NCBI GenBank assembly: GCA_026389585.1
Contig: JAPLHP010000012.1
Location: forward strand, 1 to 38,654
Direction: 5' to 3'
Source of the DNA: Chloroflexota bacterium
GTDB taxonomy: Bacteria > Chloroflexota > Dehalococcoidia > UBA2247 > RBG-13-53-26
Length of the DNA stretch: 38,654 nt
In this document: one piece after another, positions 8,119 through 16,437 of the stretch
Position numbering within the stretch: position 1 is the first letter of the stretch
Layout: every line of letters starts with the position of its first letter
Made by a program: the position numbers and the translations under genes
The notes under the pieces: model-generated
What the model was told of the DNA's origin: nothing
What the model saw: the letters and a program-made list of their open reading frames with translations, nothing else
Databases searched by the model: none

Positions 8119-8767
8119 CCGGAGACAAGCGGTAATCTAATACTATAACCTTTGTCTCCACCGTTCCGACATTGAGATTCGATTTGGTGACGGAGAACTT
8201 CGGCTGAGGGATAACCTCCCTCAGCCCCATTTCTGTAAGGAATTTATCCAAAGGCTCCAGCCATGTTACCACGCTGCTCTGGTAGTGCATGGGGATAACA
8301 ACCTTCGGATTAAGGTGCCTCACTATATCAGCTGCTCCCTTGGCATCAATAGTAGATTGGCCACCAACTGGTGCGATCAGTATATCGAGATTGCCTAGCT
8401 CTTCCGCTTGACGCGCTGATGGCAGATGACCTAGATCACCCAGATGGCAGAGCCTCATATCCTCCATCTCAATCACATAGCTGATGTTCTTCCCCCGAGT
8501 TTTCCCCTGCTCCGAGTCATGGAAATTCGGAACGCCCATGACGAAAACACCGCCAATCTCATATTCACCTGGCCGGCTAATCACCCTCGGATTACCATCG
8601 ACACCCGTTGAATTGCTATGACCTTCGTGTGAATGACTTACGGTTACGATGTTTGCCGTAGGCCTGACCCAGCGATAACCTACGCTTTCACAGTAAGGGT
8701 CAGTAACCAGGGTAACTTCCTTACCCCTGATCTTAAGGCATGAATGTCCAAGATAGGTTATTTCCAT
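8111..8767 (-). CDS. MBL-fold metal-dependent hydrolase (UlaG-like)
   Basis: 218 residues. The metallo-beta-lactamase motif appears as SHSHEGHS (His45, His47, His50, with Glu48 in the place usually held by Asp), followed by LCHLGDLGH and IPMHYQSS for the further metal ligands. The N-terminus [13 protein letters not shown] is characteristic of the UlaG/YtnP-like group of small MBL hydrolases. The substrate is not predictable. It starts six bases after the bioY stop, so both probably share the bioY promoter. Its stop codon lies inside rplL on the other strand (8-bp convergent overlap). Confidence 0.85.
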   Translation of the reverse strand: MEITYLGHSCLKIRGKEVTLVTDPYCESVGYRWVRPTANIVTVSHSHEGHSNSTGVDGNPRVISRPGEYEIGGVFVMGVPNFHDSEQGKTRGKNISYVIEMEDMRLCHLGDLGHLPSARQAEELGNLDILIAPVGGQSTIDAKGAADIVRHLNPKVVIPMHYQSSVVTWLEPLDKFLTEMGLREVIPQPKFSVTKSNLNVGTVETKVIVLDYRLSPVT

Positions 8768-8773
8768 CAGCTC

Positions 8774-9424
8774 TTAACGTCCATCAAGGTGTTCCGCTCT
8801 ATCAACCTCATCACTGTATGAGGTCTTGGGCAATAGAGCAGTTGAGATACCCGCCACAGCAGCAGCCTTGGCTATATCCAGAGGGATAAATGGTAAAACT
8901 GCCCGGACCATCGTCTCGCCGAACCCGGTATGTCTGACCGCTGCATAGTAAGTGGCTCCACATACGTATATAATCGCTACGCCCACAAGCATAAGCCCCA
9001 ACTGAGCGTAGAACCGCCGGGCCGCTATGTATTTCTCGGTCAACTTACCACTCAGGAAAGCCGCAAGGATGAAACCTGCAAGATAGCCCATAGTTGGGAA
9101 TGCCGGACTGGTAAGATAAGCCACACCACTGTGCCAGCCCTGAAACCAGGGAACACCACATGCCCCCAGCACCAGGTAAAGAGCCTGACCCAGAGCACCA
9201 TAAGCTGATCCTAGTAGCACCCCGCTCGCCAACACAGGCAGGACCTGGCCAGTAATCGGAACATCCGTAAACCAGAGAGGGATCCTGATTTGAGCGAAGA
9301 GGCCCGTTACGCCAGCCATACTTAAAGCAAGGCCGATCTTCTGGACCGTGCTCAGTTCATGACGCCACCTGAACGCTTGCCATCTCCAACTCCTATACCT
9401 CTCAGCGTAAGCGCTAACTGCCAT
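8774..9424 (-). CDS. bioY: biotin transporter BioY (ECF S component)
   Basis: 216 residues with about six membrane segments. Typical BioY motifs are FTDVPITGQVLPVLASGVLL, GAYGALGQALYLVLGACGVP in outline, FQGWHSGVAYLTSPAFPTMG and FIPLDIAKAAAVAGI. BioY binds biotin in the membrane, alone or with an EcfAT energising module; no EcfA or EcfT is in this window. The N-terminus carries about 25 extra basic/aromatic residues before the first helix. GGAGGGA precedes ATG 9424. It is followed closely by the MBL hydrolase gene. Confidence 0.92.
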   Translation of the reverse strand: MAVSAYAERYRSWRWQAFRWRHELSTVQKIGLALSMAGVTGLFAQIRIPLWFTDVPITGQVLPVLASGVLLGSAYGALGQALYLVLGACGVPWFQGWHSGVAYLTSPAFPTMGYLAGFILAAFLSGKLTEKYIAARRFYAQLGLMLVGVAIIYVCGATYYAAVRHTGFGETMVRAVLPFIPLDIAKAAAVAGISTALLPKTSYSDEVDRAEHLDGR

Positions 9425-9461
9425 TCTATTGATCCCTCCGTTCCAGACACATTAACTTAGT

Positions 9462-9490
9462 ATATTATTCGATGCAGCCTCGACAGTCAA
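9462..9490 (-). promoter_or_regulatory. sigma70-type promoter for bioY
   Basis: On the minus strand TTGACT (9490-9485) and TAATAT (9467-9462) are separated by exactly 17 nt, about 38 nt before the bioY start. The -35 box overlaps the last codons of pcm, so bioY can be transcribed separately from the upstream gene. Confidence 0.65.
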
Positions 9491-10152
9491 ACCTCTTCTT
9501 CTTTCCATGCCCCCTCACCAATGAGGGGAACCCATCGGCAAGGGCCAAGGTCCTGAACAACGGTTCCATTGGTTCTTTTGGTAACCTTCAATAGCTTCTG
9601 TTCATGACGAGAGCCTACAGGAATCAACAGGCGCCCATCAACAGCAAGTTGGTCCAAAAGCTGCTCGGGGACACTTGGGGCACCCGCTGTAACGATGATG
9701 GCGTCGTAGGGTGCTTTGTGGCGCCATCCCAACACTGGTTCAGCCAGGTGTACTTCAATGTTCATGTAGCCCAGTTCCTCCAGTACCTCTCTTGCTTTTT
9801 CGGCAAGCTGAGGATGCCTCTCCACAGTGACCACCCAATTAGCCAGCTCAGCCAAAATAGCCGACTGATATCCACTCCCGGTCCCTATCTCCAGAACCTT
9901 TTCTTGTCCACCCAGTTCCAGGGCCTCTGTCATCATTGCCACTATGAGAGGTTGTGAGATTGTTTGCCCTTGCCCAAGAGGGAGCGGCCTGTCCTCGTAA
10001 GCCTCGCGTTGATAAACAGCAGGCACGAACAGTTCCCGCGCAACGCGCGCCATTGCCTTAAGCACCCTCTCGTCTTTTATCTCCCGCCGCAGATGTTCGA
10101 TTAACATCAAACGTGCTGCAGCAAAGTCTGTTTCCAAATCGGGACTCCTCAT
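9487..10152 (-). CDS. pcm: protein-L-isoaspartate O-methyltransferase
   Basis: SAM-dependent enzyme that methylates L-isoaspartyl residues in damaged proteins to start their repair. From ATG 10152 it has 221 residues. The family motifs are complete: IKDERVLKAMARV, GQGQTISQPLIVAMM, the SAM loop VLEIGTGSGYQSAIL, VVTVERHPQL and YDAIIVTAGAPSVPEQLLDQL. An upstream TTG (10176) would add eight residues, which is less likely. It is oriented with bioY and the MBL gene. Confidence 0.93.
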   Translation of the reverse strand: MRSPDLETDFAAARLMLIEHLRREIKDERVLKAMARVARELFVPAVYQREAYEDRPLPLGQGQTISQPLIVAMMTEALELGGQEKVLEIGTGSGYQSAILAELANWVVTVERHPQLAEKAREVLEELGYMNIEVHLAEPVLGWRHKAPYDAIIVTAGAPSVPEQLLDQLAVDGRLLIPVGSRHEQKLLKVTKRTNGTVVQDLGPCRWVPLIGEGAWKEEEV

Positions 10153-10176
10153 CCTCTGGCTTGTGCACCCATTCAA

Positions 10177-10656
10177 CCAGATGAGCTAATTAGCCCTTAC
10201 ACCATCACAGAACACGTCGACGCCATGGAAGGTTACTTAGATTTTAGCCTACACCTCTTCGCTAGTCTATATTCCAGGGAAGCATCCGCCGGACCATCCT
10301 ATATTGGATTTACTGCGTGCGGTGCTGCGGGTGATAGTCCTTTGCTTTCCAGTGAGCCACCAAGTTTATTGATCATGTCCTGCCCCATCGGACTTGGCTG
10401 CCACTCCCTGCGCTCAACCTGAAAACGCAGGTATAAAATAGCACGCTGCGGCGTGCAAAAAGGGAGTCGTTCTGTACTGAGAGTCCAACCACACCTAAGT
10501 AACCTATCTTCCCGAACACTTAATTCCTGCAGCCATTTTGGCAACGTTAGTCTCGGAAGATGTTGAGGACATTGCCAACTTTAGAAGGGAGCACGAGAGG
10601 TTTATCAGGACGTGTTCTAAGTGGACGAACCTATTAAGTTTCTAGTGAGGTGAATA
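10177..10656. other. 480-bp stretch without a supported gene
   Basis: No convincing gene on either strand. A 47-codon open stretch on the plus strand (about 10500-10645, ending DIANFRREHERF then a stop) lacks a usable start codon and could be the remnant of a gene belonging with the broken small gene that follows. Confidence 0.4.
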
Positions 10657-11000
10657 ATGGATAAACAACTATTAAGGGAACTTGACCAGCACCAGGACAA
10701 ACTCACCATCGAAATACATCGCCAAGTTGTCAAGTCCCAGTCAGCCAATGCTAAAGTTGCCGAGCTTTGTGCGTGGCCCTCTGGCCCTAAGTCCCAGGCA
10801 GCCATTGGAACTGCGGGCGTTTTGACAACCTGAACTGTAGAGGCTGAAGTGAAAAGACTCAGGCATGGCTTGAACCTGATTAGGAAGCTGAGGTTGAAGG
10901 CAAAGACTGGGTGGCTACAGCCTAATGACCCGGAATTGGCTGAGGTGAGAAGGTTATCGGCTACTTGCAGCCCTATTTCATGAGGGAGCCAGAAGATTGA
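10657..11000 (+). pseudogene. broken small gene of unknown function
   Basis: ATG 10657 with a GAGGTGA site opens a frame MDKQLLRELDQHQDKLTIEI that stops at TGA 10831. The same frame resumes after the stop with EAEVKRLRHGLNLIRKLRLK and runs to 10983. A one-base shift then gives YLQPYFMREPED and a stop at 10998-11000, which looks like the natural end. About 65 bases around 10770-10835, containing the TGA, read as unrelated sequence, so the gene appears to carry an insertion plus a frameshift. The intact product would be a charged, mostly helical, small soluble protein. The family was not recognised. Confidence 0.45.
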
Positions 11001-11217
11001 AGCCTCTACCATGCTCTTGGGGCCGTGTTCTCCAAGCGGCCCCTGGCTCCCTCTTCGATTGTTTGGCCGGACCGTGTTCTGATGCTGTGACGCCCTCTCA
11101 GTACGGAACTGCCCGGCCACATCCTTCCGGGGCCAGGTCATCACTCCGCCTGGCCCTAGTATTTGCCCTATGCCTCTAGGCCCTAGTAGAAAGCGTCAAA
11201 GTAGATTGTCCATTCCT

Positions 11218-11764
11218 CTATGCCGTCGAATGCAACCCTAGGGTAGAATTGCTGCCTGCCATCCCATATGTATTCCACGCCAACGGATATAGGACGTACC
11301 TGCGTTCGCCGGCCTTATGGAGAATGTCACTGTTAGTAGACGGTATTATCCCAGGGTACATAACGCCTGCAATATCGCCATTTTGGTATTGGACAAAAAC
11401 CACAAAAAAGTTGCTAGAGGTCTGCTCACCAACATCGAGAGTAAATCTCAAGCGGAACCCATCCCCCGGTACATAGAAGGGAGCGGTATCCTCATATCCG
11501 AGGCCGTACCAATCCGGCAAGGGAGTGAGGACATCGTCTCCAGAGTCAGTGAAGGTAGTGATAGACTGATGCCACTCCTTGACAGTCAATTCGCCAGAGG
11601 GACCCTCTGGACCCTCTGGTCCTACTGCTCCCTGAACACCCTGTATCCCCTTGCACGCCCTGTGGCCCTTGTTCACCTTTTGCACCTGCACAAGCAGTAC
11701 CTATAATTGCACCTGCAAGTAGAAGCAACACCACCCCGATAGCCATCAGTCTGAAGAACCGCAT
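11218..11764 (-). pseudogene. collagen-like lipoprotein, frameshifted
   Basis: ATG 11764, preceded by AGGAGGAG, opens MRFFRLMAIGVVLLLLAGAI followed by IGTACAG, a lipoprotein signal with a plausible lipobox Cys. Collagen-like G-x-y triplets follow (GAKGEQGPQGVQG). At a G4 run (plus-strand CCCC 11647-11650) the frame changes: with one G fewer, translation continues GIQGVQGAVGPEGPEGPSGE and then a globular C-terminal region of about 120 residues (WHQSITTFTDSGDDVLTPLP; FRLRFTLDVGEQ; FVVFVQYQNGDIAGVMYPG) to TAG 11218. The two frames plainly belong to one gene. The break is a single-base insertion, a slippage (phase-variable) site or a sequencing error. The likely role is a surface lipoprotein with a rigid collagen-like stalk. 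Confidence 0.72.
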
Positions 11765-12356
11765 TTTTCTCCTCCTGATTGAGATACCTCCCTGAATGTA
11801 CAAGGTGTGGAGGTCAACATCAAGCGCCCTGCAGAACTTCAGGCTGTCTGTCAGGTTATCCCATCAAACAGTTCGGTTCTGTTCGGAATAGGTTGATGGG
11901 GCTGCCAAGTCTCGAATGTTCTACGGCTTTCACCAACGTCAACCAGACAGAAGCTGCGCACACGATGAAACGATAGTGAGGATGCTGGTGGACTGTGATT
12001 GAGACGGCAGACCTACAGTGACCAGACTGAAGCTTGCAACCAGACATAAATCAAAACCCTTGACATCTGCGAACTCACTATAGTACGTTCTCAAAAGGTT
12101 TCCCAGACGATAGCCACTTATAGGCCAGGCTTCTGCATATCTAGTGCCCTAGCGGGGCAAGACTACTCATAAGGGGGTTGAGTCCTCCGGAGTGGGGGAC
12201 TGAGTATAGCAAGCCGTTCCTATAACTACTTTACGTTATGGCATGAGCCGCTCTCATTGTTGTTGGGCGCGGGCTTTAGGGGGTGATAGCGAAGAAAGGA
12301 TTGAATTTATCGAACAATGACTAGTAGGAATGAATTCAACTGGATAGGAGGATAAG
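11765..12356. other. 592-bp intergenic region before the dockerin peptidase gene
   Basis: Divergent region between the collagen-like gene (minus) and the peptidase gene (plus). No gene is seen. It contains a TTGACA at 12060-12065 without a well-spaced -10 box, and an 8-bp hairpin at 12181-12201. AGGAGGATAA directly precedes the GTG start at 12357. Confidence 0.4.
12181..12201 (+). other. 8-bp hairpin in the leader of the dockerin peptidase gene
   Basis: AGTCCTCC (12181-12188) pairs with GGGGGACT (12194-12201) across a 5-nt loop, with one G-T wobble. No T tract follows, so it is not an intrinsic terminator. It lies about 155 nt before the start codon and may be a leader structure. No known riboswitch consensus was recognised. 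Confidence 0.35.
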
Positions 12357-14600
12357 GTGGTGAAGTTTACTCCAATCACTAGGGGAATTGTGGCTGCAGT
12401 GCTAGCCGTTGGGGCGATCAGTGGCACTTTTGCGGCTGGTTATAACCCTACGCAGATTTCCTCAGATCCAAGACGGATCCCAGATCCTCTGGGGAATCGG
12501 GGGGATATCTCTACACCTCTTGTATCTACACAGGATGCATCCACCGGCAGCAGTTACATGCTTGTTGATAACAGGGGCGGTAACTGGGCCGACGCTGAGA
12601 AACAGCCTGGTCGTGACGATACCCAAATGTGCTGGGCTGCCACCGCGTCGAACATGCTAGAGTGGACAGGATGGGGATTCGCCCCTGGACGTACGTTTGA
12701 CAGCACAGACGATATGTTCCGCGAATATCAGGACCACTGGGCCGATTCTGGTAGCTGGCCAAGTTACGCACTGGGCTGGTGGTTTGATGGCTCAATCCCC
12801 TCCAGTGGGACAGTTGATGTGCCAGGCAGTGGTGACTTCTGGCCATCATATAACTTTGATGACTATTTCGAGGAGTACTGGGCGGGACCGGATACGCTGC
12901 AGCACATAGACGAATATCTGCATAATGGATGGGCTGTCGGACTGGCGATATCCCCAGGAACCGGCCCCAATCATCTTATCACCTGCTGGGGCTTCAATTA
13001 TGATCCCAGTGTTGACAAATCGGCCCATCCAGAAAACTACTACAAGGGTATTTGGGTAACTGACTCCGACGACGACAAGTATCAATCTGGGGCTCCAGAT
13101 TGGCTTCAGTACTACAGCGTGTCATATCACAACATTGATAATGCTTGGTGGATGGACAATTATTACGGCGGGTACCACATTTTTGGCGTGGATGGGTTGA
13201 AACCCTTCGATGATGACACTAGGCCTGTAGCCAATGCTGGTGGTTCCTACGTTGGTACTGCAGGCCAACCCATCAGTTTTAGTGGTGCTGCTTCCACCGA
13301 CGCTGACCGCGATGCCCTTCAGTACCGCTGGGACTTCAACAACGACCGTGCCTGGGATACCGCCTGGTCATTAAGCCCGACGGCCAGTTTTACCTGGTGT
13401 GATCGGTACAGCGGGACCGTTGTCCTGGAAGTCTCTGACGGCCAGCTGAGGGATGTTCATACGGCTACAGTCACGGTGAATTTTCCGGTCCAAACCCTCA
13501 ATGCTGTCTGGGGCAGTTCGGCCAGCGACGTCTATGCCGTGGGGAATGGAGGCACCATCCTGCACTACAACGGGACTAGCTGGTCGGCTCAGGTCAGCGG
13601 CACCACCAACGACCTCCTTGGCGTCTGGGGCTACCGGTATTCGTTAATACCTATGATTACTGTTGAAGAGGTCTACGCCGTGGGGAGTAACGGAACCGTC
13701 CTAGTATCCAGATCCAGTAACGGGTTTCGGTGGACGGCTCAAAGTGGCACAGACGTCGGCACAGACCTCCGGGCTGTCTGGGGCATTCTCACCTTGGTTC
13801 CTTGGCCAACTAAACACTATTCGGTCGACGTCTATGCCGTGGGGTTGCAGCGCAACGTCGATGGCCCGTGGTATTACACCATCCTGCACTCCAATGGGAG
13901 TAGTTGGTCGGCTCAGAACCCCCCCGGTAGCCAGCTTCAGGGGAGGAACCTTGACGAAGGCCTCTGGGGTGTCTGGGGCAGCTCGACCAACGACATCTAT
14001 GCCGTGGGGTATGAGCATGGGCAGCCGGAGATCATCCTGCACTCCAGCGACGGCACTTCGTGGACTTCTTGCTCCAGCAGCACCGTCGCCTGGCTCTACG
14101 ATGTCTGGGGCAGTTCGGACAGCGACGTCTATGCCGTGGGGTCTTCGGGCACCATCCTGCACTCCACTGACGGCGGGAATAGTTGGTCTAGGGTTCAGAA
14201 CAGCGGCACCACTCAGTGGCTCTATGGTGTCTGGGGCAGGTCGGCCAGCGACATCTATGCCGTGGGGGGGCAGGGCACCATTGTGCACTACGACGGGACT
14301 AGCTGGTCGGCTATGGCCAGCAGCGGCACCACTCAGTGGCTCTATGGTGTCTGGGGCACCTTCGCCCGCGTCTTTGTTGTGGGAACAACTGGCACCATCA
14401 GGCTCTATCACATTCTTTTGGCAGCCCAATGCGACATCAATGTGGACCAAAAGATCAACTACAGAGACCTGGCCATACTCGGAGCCCACTACAGAGAGGC
14501 ACCAGCTCCGCCGTATCCGGCGTGGGATATCAACCAGGATGGGAAGGCAGACTTTAGGGACTTGGCCATGCTGGGAGCCCACTATGGAGAGTCCTACTAG
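12357..14600 (+). CDS. secreted IdeS/Mac-like cysteine peptidase with PKD domain, beta-propeller-like repeats and C-terminal dockerin
   Basis: 747 residues from GTG 12357. Signal peptide at 1-27 (IVAAVLAVGAISGTFAAG). Residues about 65-280 resemble the IdeS (peptidase C66) fold: Cys92 in MCWAATASNMLEW, His206 in PNHLITCWGFNYD and Asp236 in GIWVTDSDDD, in the order and spacing of the IdeS Cys-His-Asp site. A PKD domain follows at about 289-376. Seven repeats of about 40-60 residues follow, each with a VWGSSxSDVYAVGxxGTILH core (starting near 381, 421, 471, 536, 580, 622, 662), probably a propeller. Residues 690-747 are a type I dockerin with two complete calcium loops, DINVDQKINYRD and DINQDGKADFRD, each followed by LAxLGAHY. 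The next gene encodes a membrane-anchored cohesin, its likely docking partner. The true substrate is unknown; IgG cleavage, as in streptococcal IdeS, would make no sense for a free-living anaerobe. Confidence 0.85.
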   Translation: MVKFTPITRGIVAAVLAVGAISGTFAAGYNPTQISSDPRRIPDPLGNRGDISTPLVSTQDASTGSSYMLVDNRGGNWADAEKQPGRDDTQMCWAATASNMLEWTGWGFAPGRTFDSTDDMFREYQDHWADSGSWPSYALGWWFDGSIPSSGTVDVPGSGDFWPSYNFDDYFEEYWAGPDTLQHIDEYLHNGWAVGLAISPGTGPNHLITCWGFNYDPSVDKSAHPENYYKGIWVTDSDDDKYQSGAPDWLQYYSVSYHNIDNAWWMDNYYGGYHIFGVDGLKPFDDDTRPVANAGGSYVGTAGQPISFSGAASTDADRDALQYRWDFNNDRAWDTAWSLSPTASFTWCDRYSGTVVLEVSDGQLRDVHTATVTVNFPVQTLNAVWGSSASDVYAVGNGGTILHYNGTSWSAQVSGTTNDLLGVWGYRYSLIPMITVEEVYAVGSNGTVLVSRSSNGFRWTAQSGTDVGTDLRAVWGILTLVPWPTKHYSVDVYAVGLQRNVDGPWYYTILHSNGSSWSAQNPPGSQLQGRNLDEGLWGVWGSSTNDIYAVGYEHGQPEIILHSSDGTSWTSCSSSTVAWLYDVWGSSDSDVYAVGSSGTILHSTDGGNSWSRVQNSGTTQWLYGVWGRSASDIYAVGGQGTIVHYDGTSWSAMASSGTTQWLYGVWGTFARVFVVGTTGTIRLYHILLAAQCDINVDQKINYRDLAILGAHYREAPAPPYPAWDINQDGKADFRDLAMLGAHYGESY

Positions 14601-14678
14601 GCATAAAGCTTGACCGACTTTGTGCAGATGGGAGTGGCCATGTCAACAGCGCGGGAGTCAACCGCAAACATGGGCAAG

Positions 14679-14702
14679 GGGGTGGACACCTCTGCCCACC
14701 CC
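14679..14702 (+). terminator. terminator-like hairpin after the dockerin gene
   Basis: GGGGTGG (14679-14685) pairs with CCACCCC (14696-14702) over a 10-nt loop and is followed by the pyrimidine-rich TTCTCTTGTT. It starts 78 bases after the peptidase stop codon. Confidence 0.5.
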
Positions 14703-14800
14703 TTCTCTTGTTGCCAGACTGGACTGTCACCGGTTCCTCTGGTCGGATCGACATCTGGCCTCGCAGCGATCCCGCCCGGCGGGGGCTACCTCAAGCCGCA
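14679..14800. repeat. copy 1 of a repeat flanking the cohesin gene
   Basis: Made of a GGGGTGG/CCACCCC hairpin, a 43-nt block (14717-14759) and a 3' block GGCGGGGGCTACCTCAAGCC ending at CCGCA 14800. The 43-nt block matches 16449-16491 without gaps at 30 of 43 positions. The 3' block matches 16489-16511 with three differences. Relative to copy 2 it has about 24 extra bases between the two blocks. Read on the minus strand, the 3' block would encode LRLEVAPAGR, like the integrase C-terminus LRFEVALARR, so copy 1 may be the relic of another integrase end or a recombination target. Confidence 0.65.
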
Positions 14801-15160
14801 AAGACAGCCAAGGAACGATACTTGCTCCTTTTCTGAAGAGCCCAAAGGTGCTAGGTTTCTCTTCCGCATCAGAGGCATCTGGAGTTCAGGGTATCCCTCC
14901 CTTTGTATCCAAGCTGAAATTGGCGGGCTCCATGTGATAAGACAGTTCGCCCCATCGCCGGATTGGGCGCGATGGAGTAACGTGATTGCACTAGGGGGTG
15001 GCATCTAGGTATTCGTCGGGTGATTGTTGATTTCGATATTTCTGCCTCAACCCAAGATTGGCACAGATAGCGTATTCAATGAGACAAATGGCGGCAGATG
15101 TAAGGTGCTAGGAGGCATGACCTCTGAGGCAATACAGCGTAGCGAGAAAGGAAAGAAACA

Positions 15161-16387
15161 ATGGAAACAATGAAGAGACTCGGTTCAGTGGTTCTGGGCG
15201 TGTTGTTGTGTGTGGCGCTTGTGATTCCAATGGCAGGTTTGGCCTACGCCAGCGCCGATGCCACGGTCGTAGTGAGTCCAGCAACGCAGAATGTAGCCCC
15301 GGGAGCGACTTTCAGCGTTGACATCCTGGTTGATCCGTCTAGTTATGGGGTGTCTGGCGGGGAGGTGGACGTCGCCTTCAATCCCTCGGCCATGTCGGCG
15401 GCCGACATAGTGTTCGGGGATTTGTTCGGGGCGAGCCCCCTGGTGGGGAGCAAGAAGATAGACAACACCTTGGGGACGATACAGTATGCCTTGGCTAGAG
15501 ATGGGACAACCACTGTTCCGACAGCAGCCGGCAAGTTCGCCACCATAACGTTCACGGCAGGGAGCACAGCCGGGAACTATGCCATTGACATCACCTTCAT
15601 CGGTCTGGCTGACGATAGCTTCAATGACATAACGGGCGTAGCCATCACGGATGGCAGTGTGACAGTTTGGCAGCCAGGTCCTACTGATGCCACCCTGAGC
15701 AATCTCACTATCAGTGCCGGCACGCTCACTCCGGCCTTTGCTTCCGGCAATACCGGCTACACTGATGGTGTAGCCAACAGCGTGAACTCCGTCACCGTCA
15801 CCCCCACGGCCAATGAAAGCCACGCTACTATTACGGTCAACGGCGTTGCGGTGGCTAGCGGCAGTGCGTCTGGGGCCATTGCTCTGAACGTGGGTGACAA
15901 CACCATCACCATTGTGGTCACCGCGCAGGACGGGACTACTAGCGACACCTATACCGTGACCGTGACCAGGGCAGCAACGCCAACGTCGACACCCACCGTG
16001 ACCACCAGCGCTGCCATGCCTGTGGCCAGCAGCTCGGCCACTCTGAACGGAGACCTTGCCGCGCTGGGCACCGCGGGCAGTGTCAGCGTGTCCTTCGAGT
16101 GGGGCACTACTACCAGCTATGGCTCTGAAACCACGTCACAATCGATATCGGCGATAGGCACGTTCGACGCCAAACTGACGGGCCTCAGCGCCAATACTAC
16201 GTACCATTTTCGGGCCAAGGCGGTAGGTGACGGTGCCGCTGTCTACGGCGACGACATGACCTTCACTACTACTGCGCCGTCTGGCGGCGGAATGCCAACT
16301 CGGGCTTGGGTGTATATCGGCATTGTAGCGATCGCAGTCGTGGGCGGTGCGGTTTTCTTCATTAGTAGAAGACCGGCGAAGAAGTAG
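15161..16387 (+). CDS. cell-surface cohesin-domain protein with C-terminal membrane anchor
   Basis: 408 residues. Signal peptide at 1-31. Residues about 34-170 form a cohesin domain: ATVVVSPATQNVAPGATFSV, GGEVDVAFNPSAMSA, IQYALARDG, AGKFATITFTAG and ITDGSVTVW. Residues about 175-269 form a cadherin-like beta-sandwich (DATLSNLTISAGTLTPAF; DNTITIVVTAQDG). Residues about 277-371 form a fibronectin III-like domain (SVSFEWGTTTSYGSET; LSANTTYHFRAKAVG). A transmembrane helix (about 382-402) and a basic tail RRPAKK follow, so the cohesin faces outward and is held in the membrane. Cohesins bind dockerins, and a dockerin protein is encoded by the preceding gene in the same direction. There is only one cohesin, no carbohydrate-binding module and no glycoside hydrolase nearby, which sets it apart from a cellulosome scaffoldin. 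Confidence 0.85.
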   Translation: METMKRLGSVVLGVLLCVALVIPMAGLAYASADATVVVSPATQNVAPGATFSVDILVDPSSYGVSGGEVDVAFNPSAMSAADIVFGDLFGASPLVGSKKIDNTLGTIQYALARDGTTTVPTAAGKFATITFTAGSTAGNYAIDITFIGLADDSFNDITGVAITDGSVTVWQPGPTDATLSNLTISAGTLTPAFASGNTGYTDGVANSVNSVTVTPTANESHATITVNGVAVASGSASGAIALNVGDNTITIVVTAQDGTTSDTYTVTVTRAATPTSTPTVTTSAAMPVASSSATLNGDLAALGTAGSVSVSFEWGTTTSYGSETTSQSISAIGTFDAKLTGLSANTTYHFRAKAVGDGAAVYGDDMTFTTTAPSGGGMPTRAWVYIGIVAIAVVGGAVFFISRRPAKK

Positions 16388-16413
16388 CGACCAGAGGCCA
16401 TCGGAACTCGATC

Positions 16414-16437
16414 AGGGTGGGCATCGCCGCCCACCCT
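16414..16437 (+). terminator. hairpin terminator between cohesin gene and integrase
   Basis: A perfect 9-bp stem, AGGGTGGGC (16414-16422)/GCCCACCCT (16429-16437), with a 6-nt loop, followed by TCCTGT. It lies 27 bases after the cohesin stop and may serve both convergent genes. It is also the first part of repeat copy 2. Confidence 0.6.

Larger units (their letters stand above)
14601..15160. other. 560-bp region between dockerin and cohesin genes
   Basis: No supported gene. It holds a terminator-like hairpin and the first copy of a repeat (14679-14800), then AT-richer sequence leading to the cohesin gene, with GAAAGGAAAG as its ribosome binding site. A small GAGGC-ATGA-CCTC hairpin lies near 15113-15127. 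Confidence 0.4.

Noticed and set aside
10299-10544. 81-codon minus-strand frame upstream of the island
   Set aside because: No domain, unusual composition and no ribosome binding site; treated as non-coding.
13701-14582. Long open frames on both strands inside the dockerin peptidase gene (for example minus 13701-14582 and plus 13744-14613)
   Set aside because: They arise from the in-phase nucleotide repeats of the propeller-like region, have low-complexity translations and no start signals; the 747-residue frame has domains throughout.
15185-15823. Minus-strand open frame across the cohesin gene
   Set aside because: Shadow of the GC-rich coding strand; no recognisable protein, and the opposite frame carries signal peptide, cohesin domain and membrane anchor.
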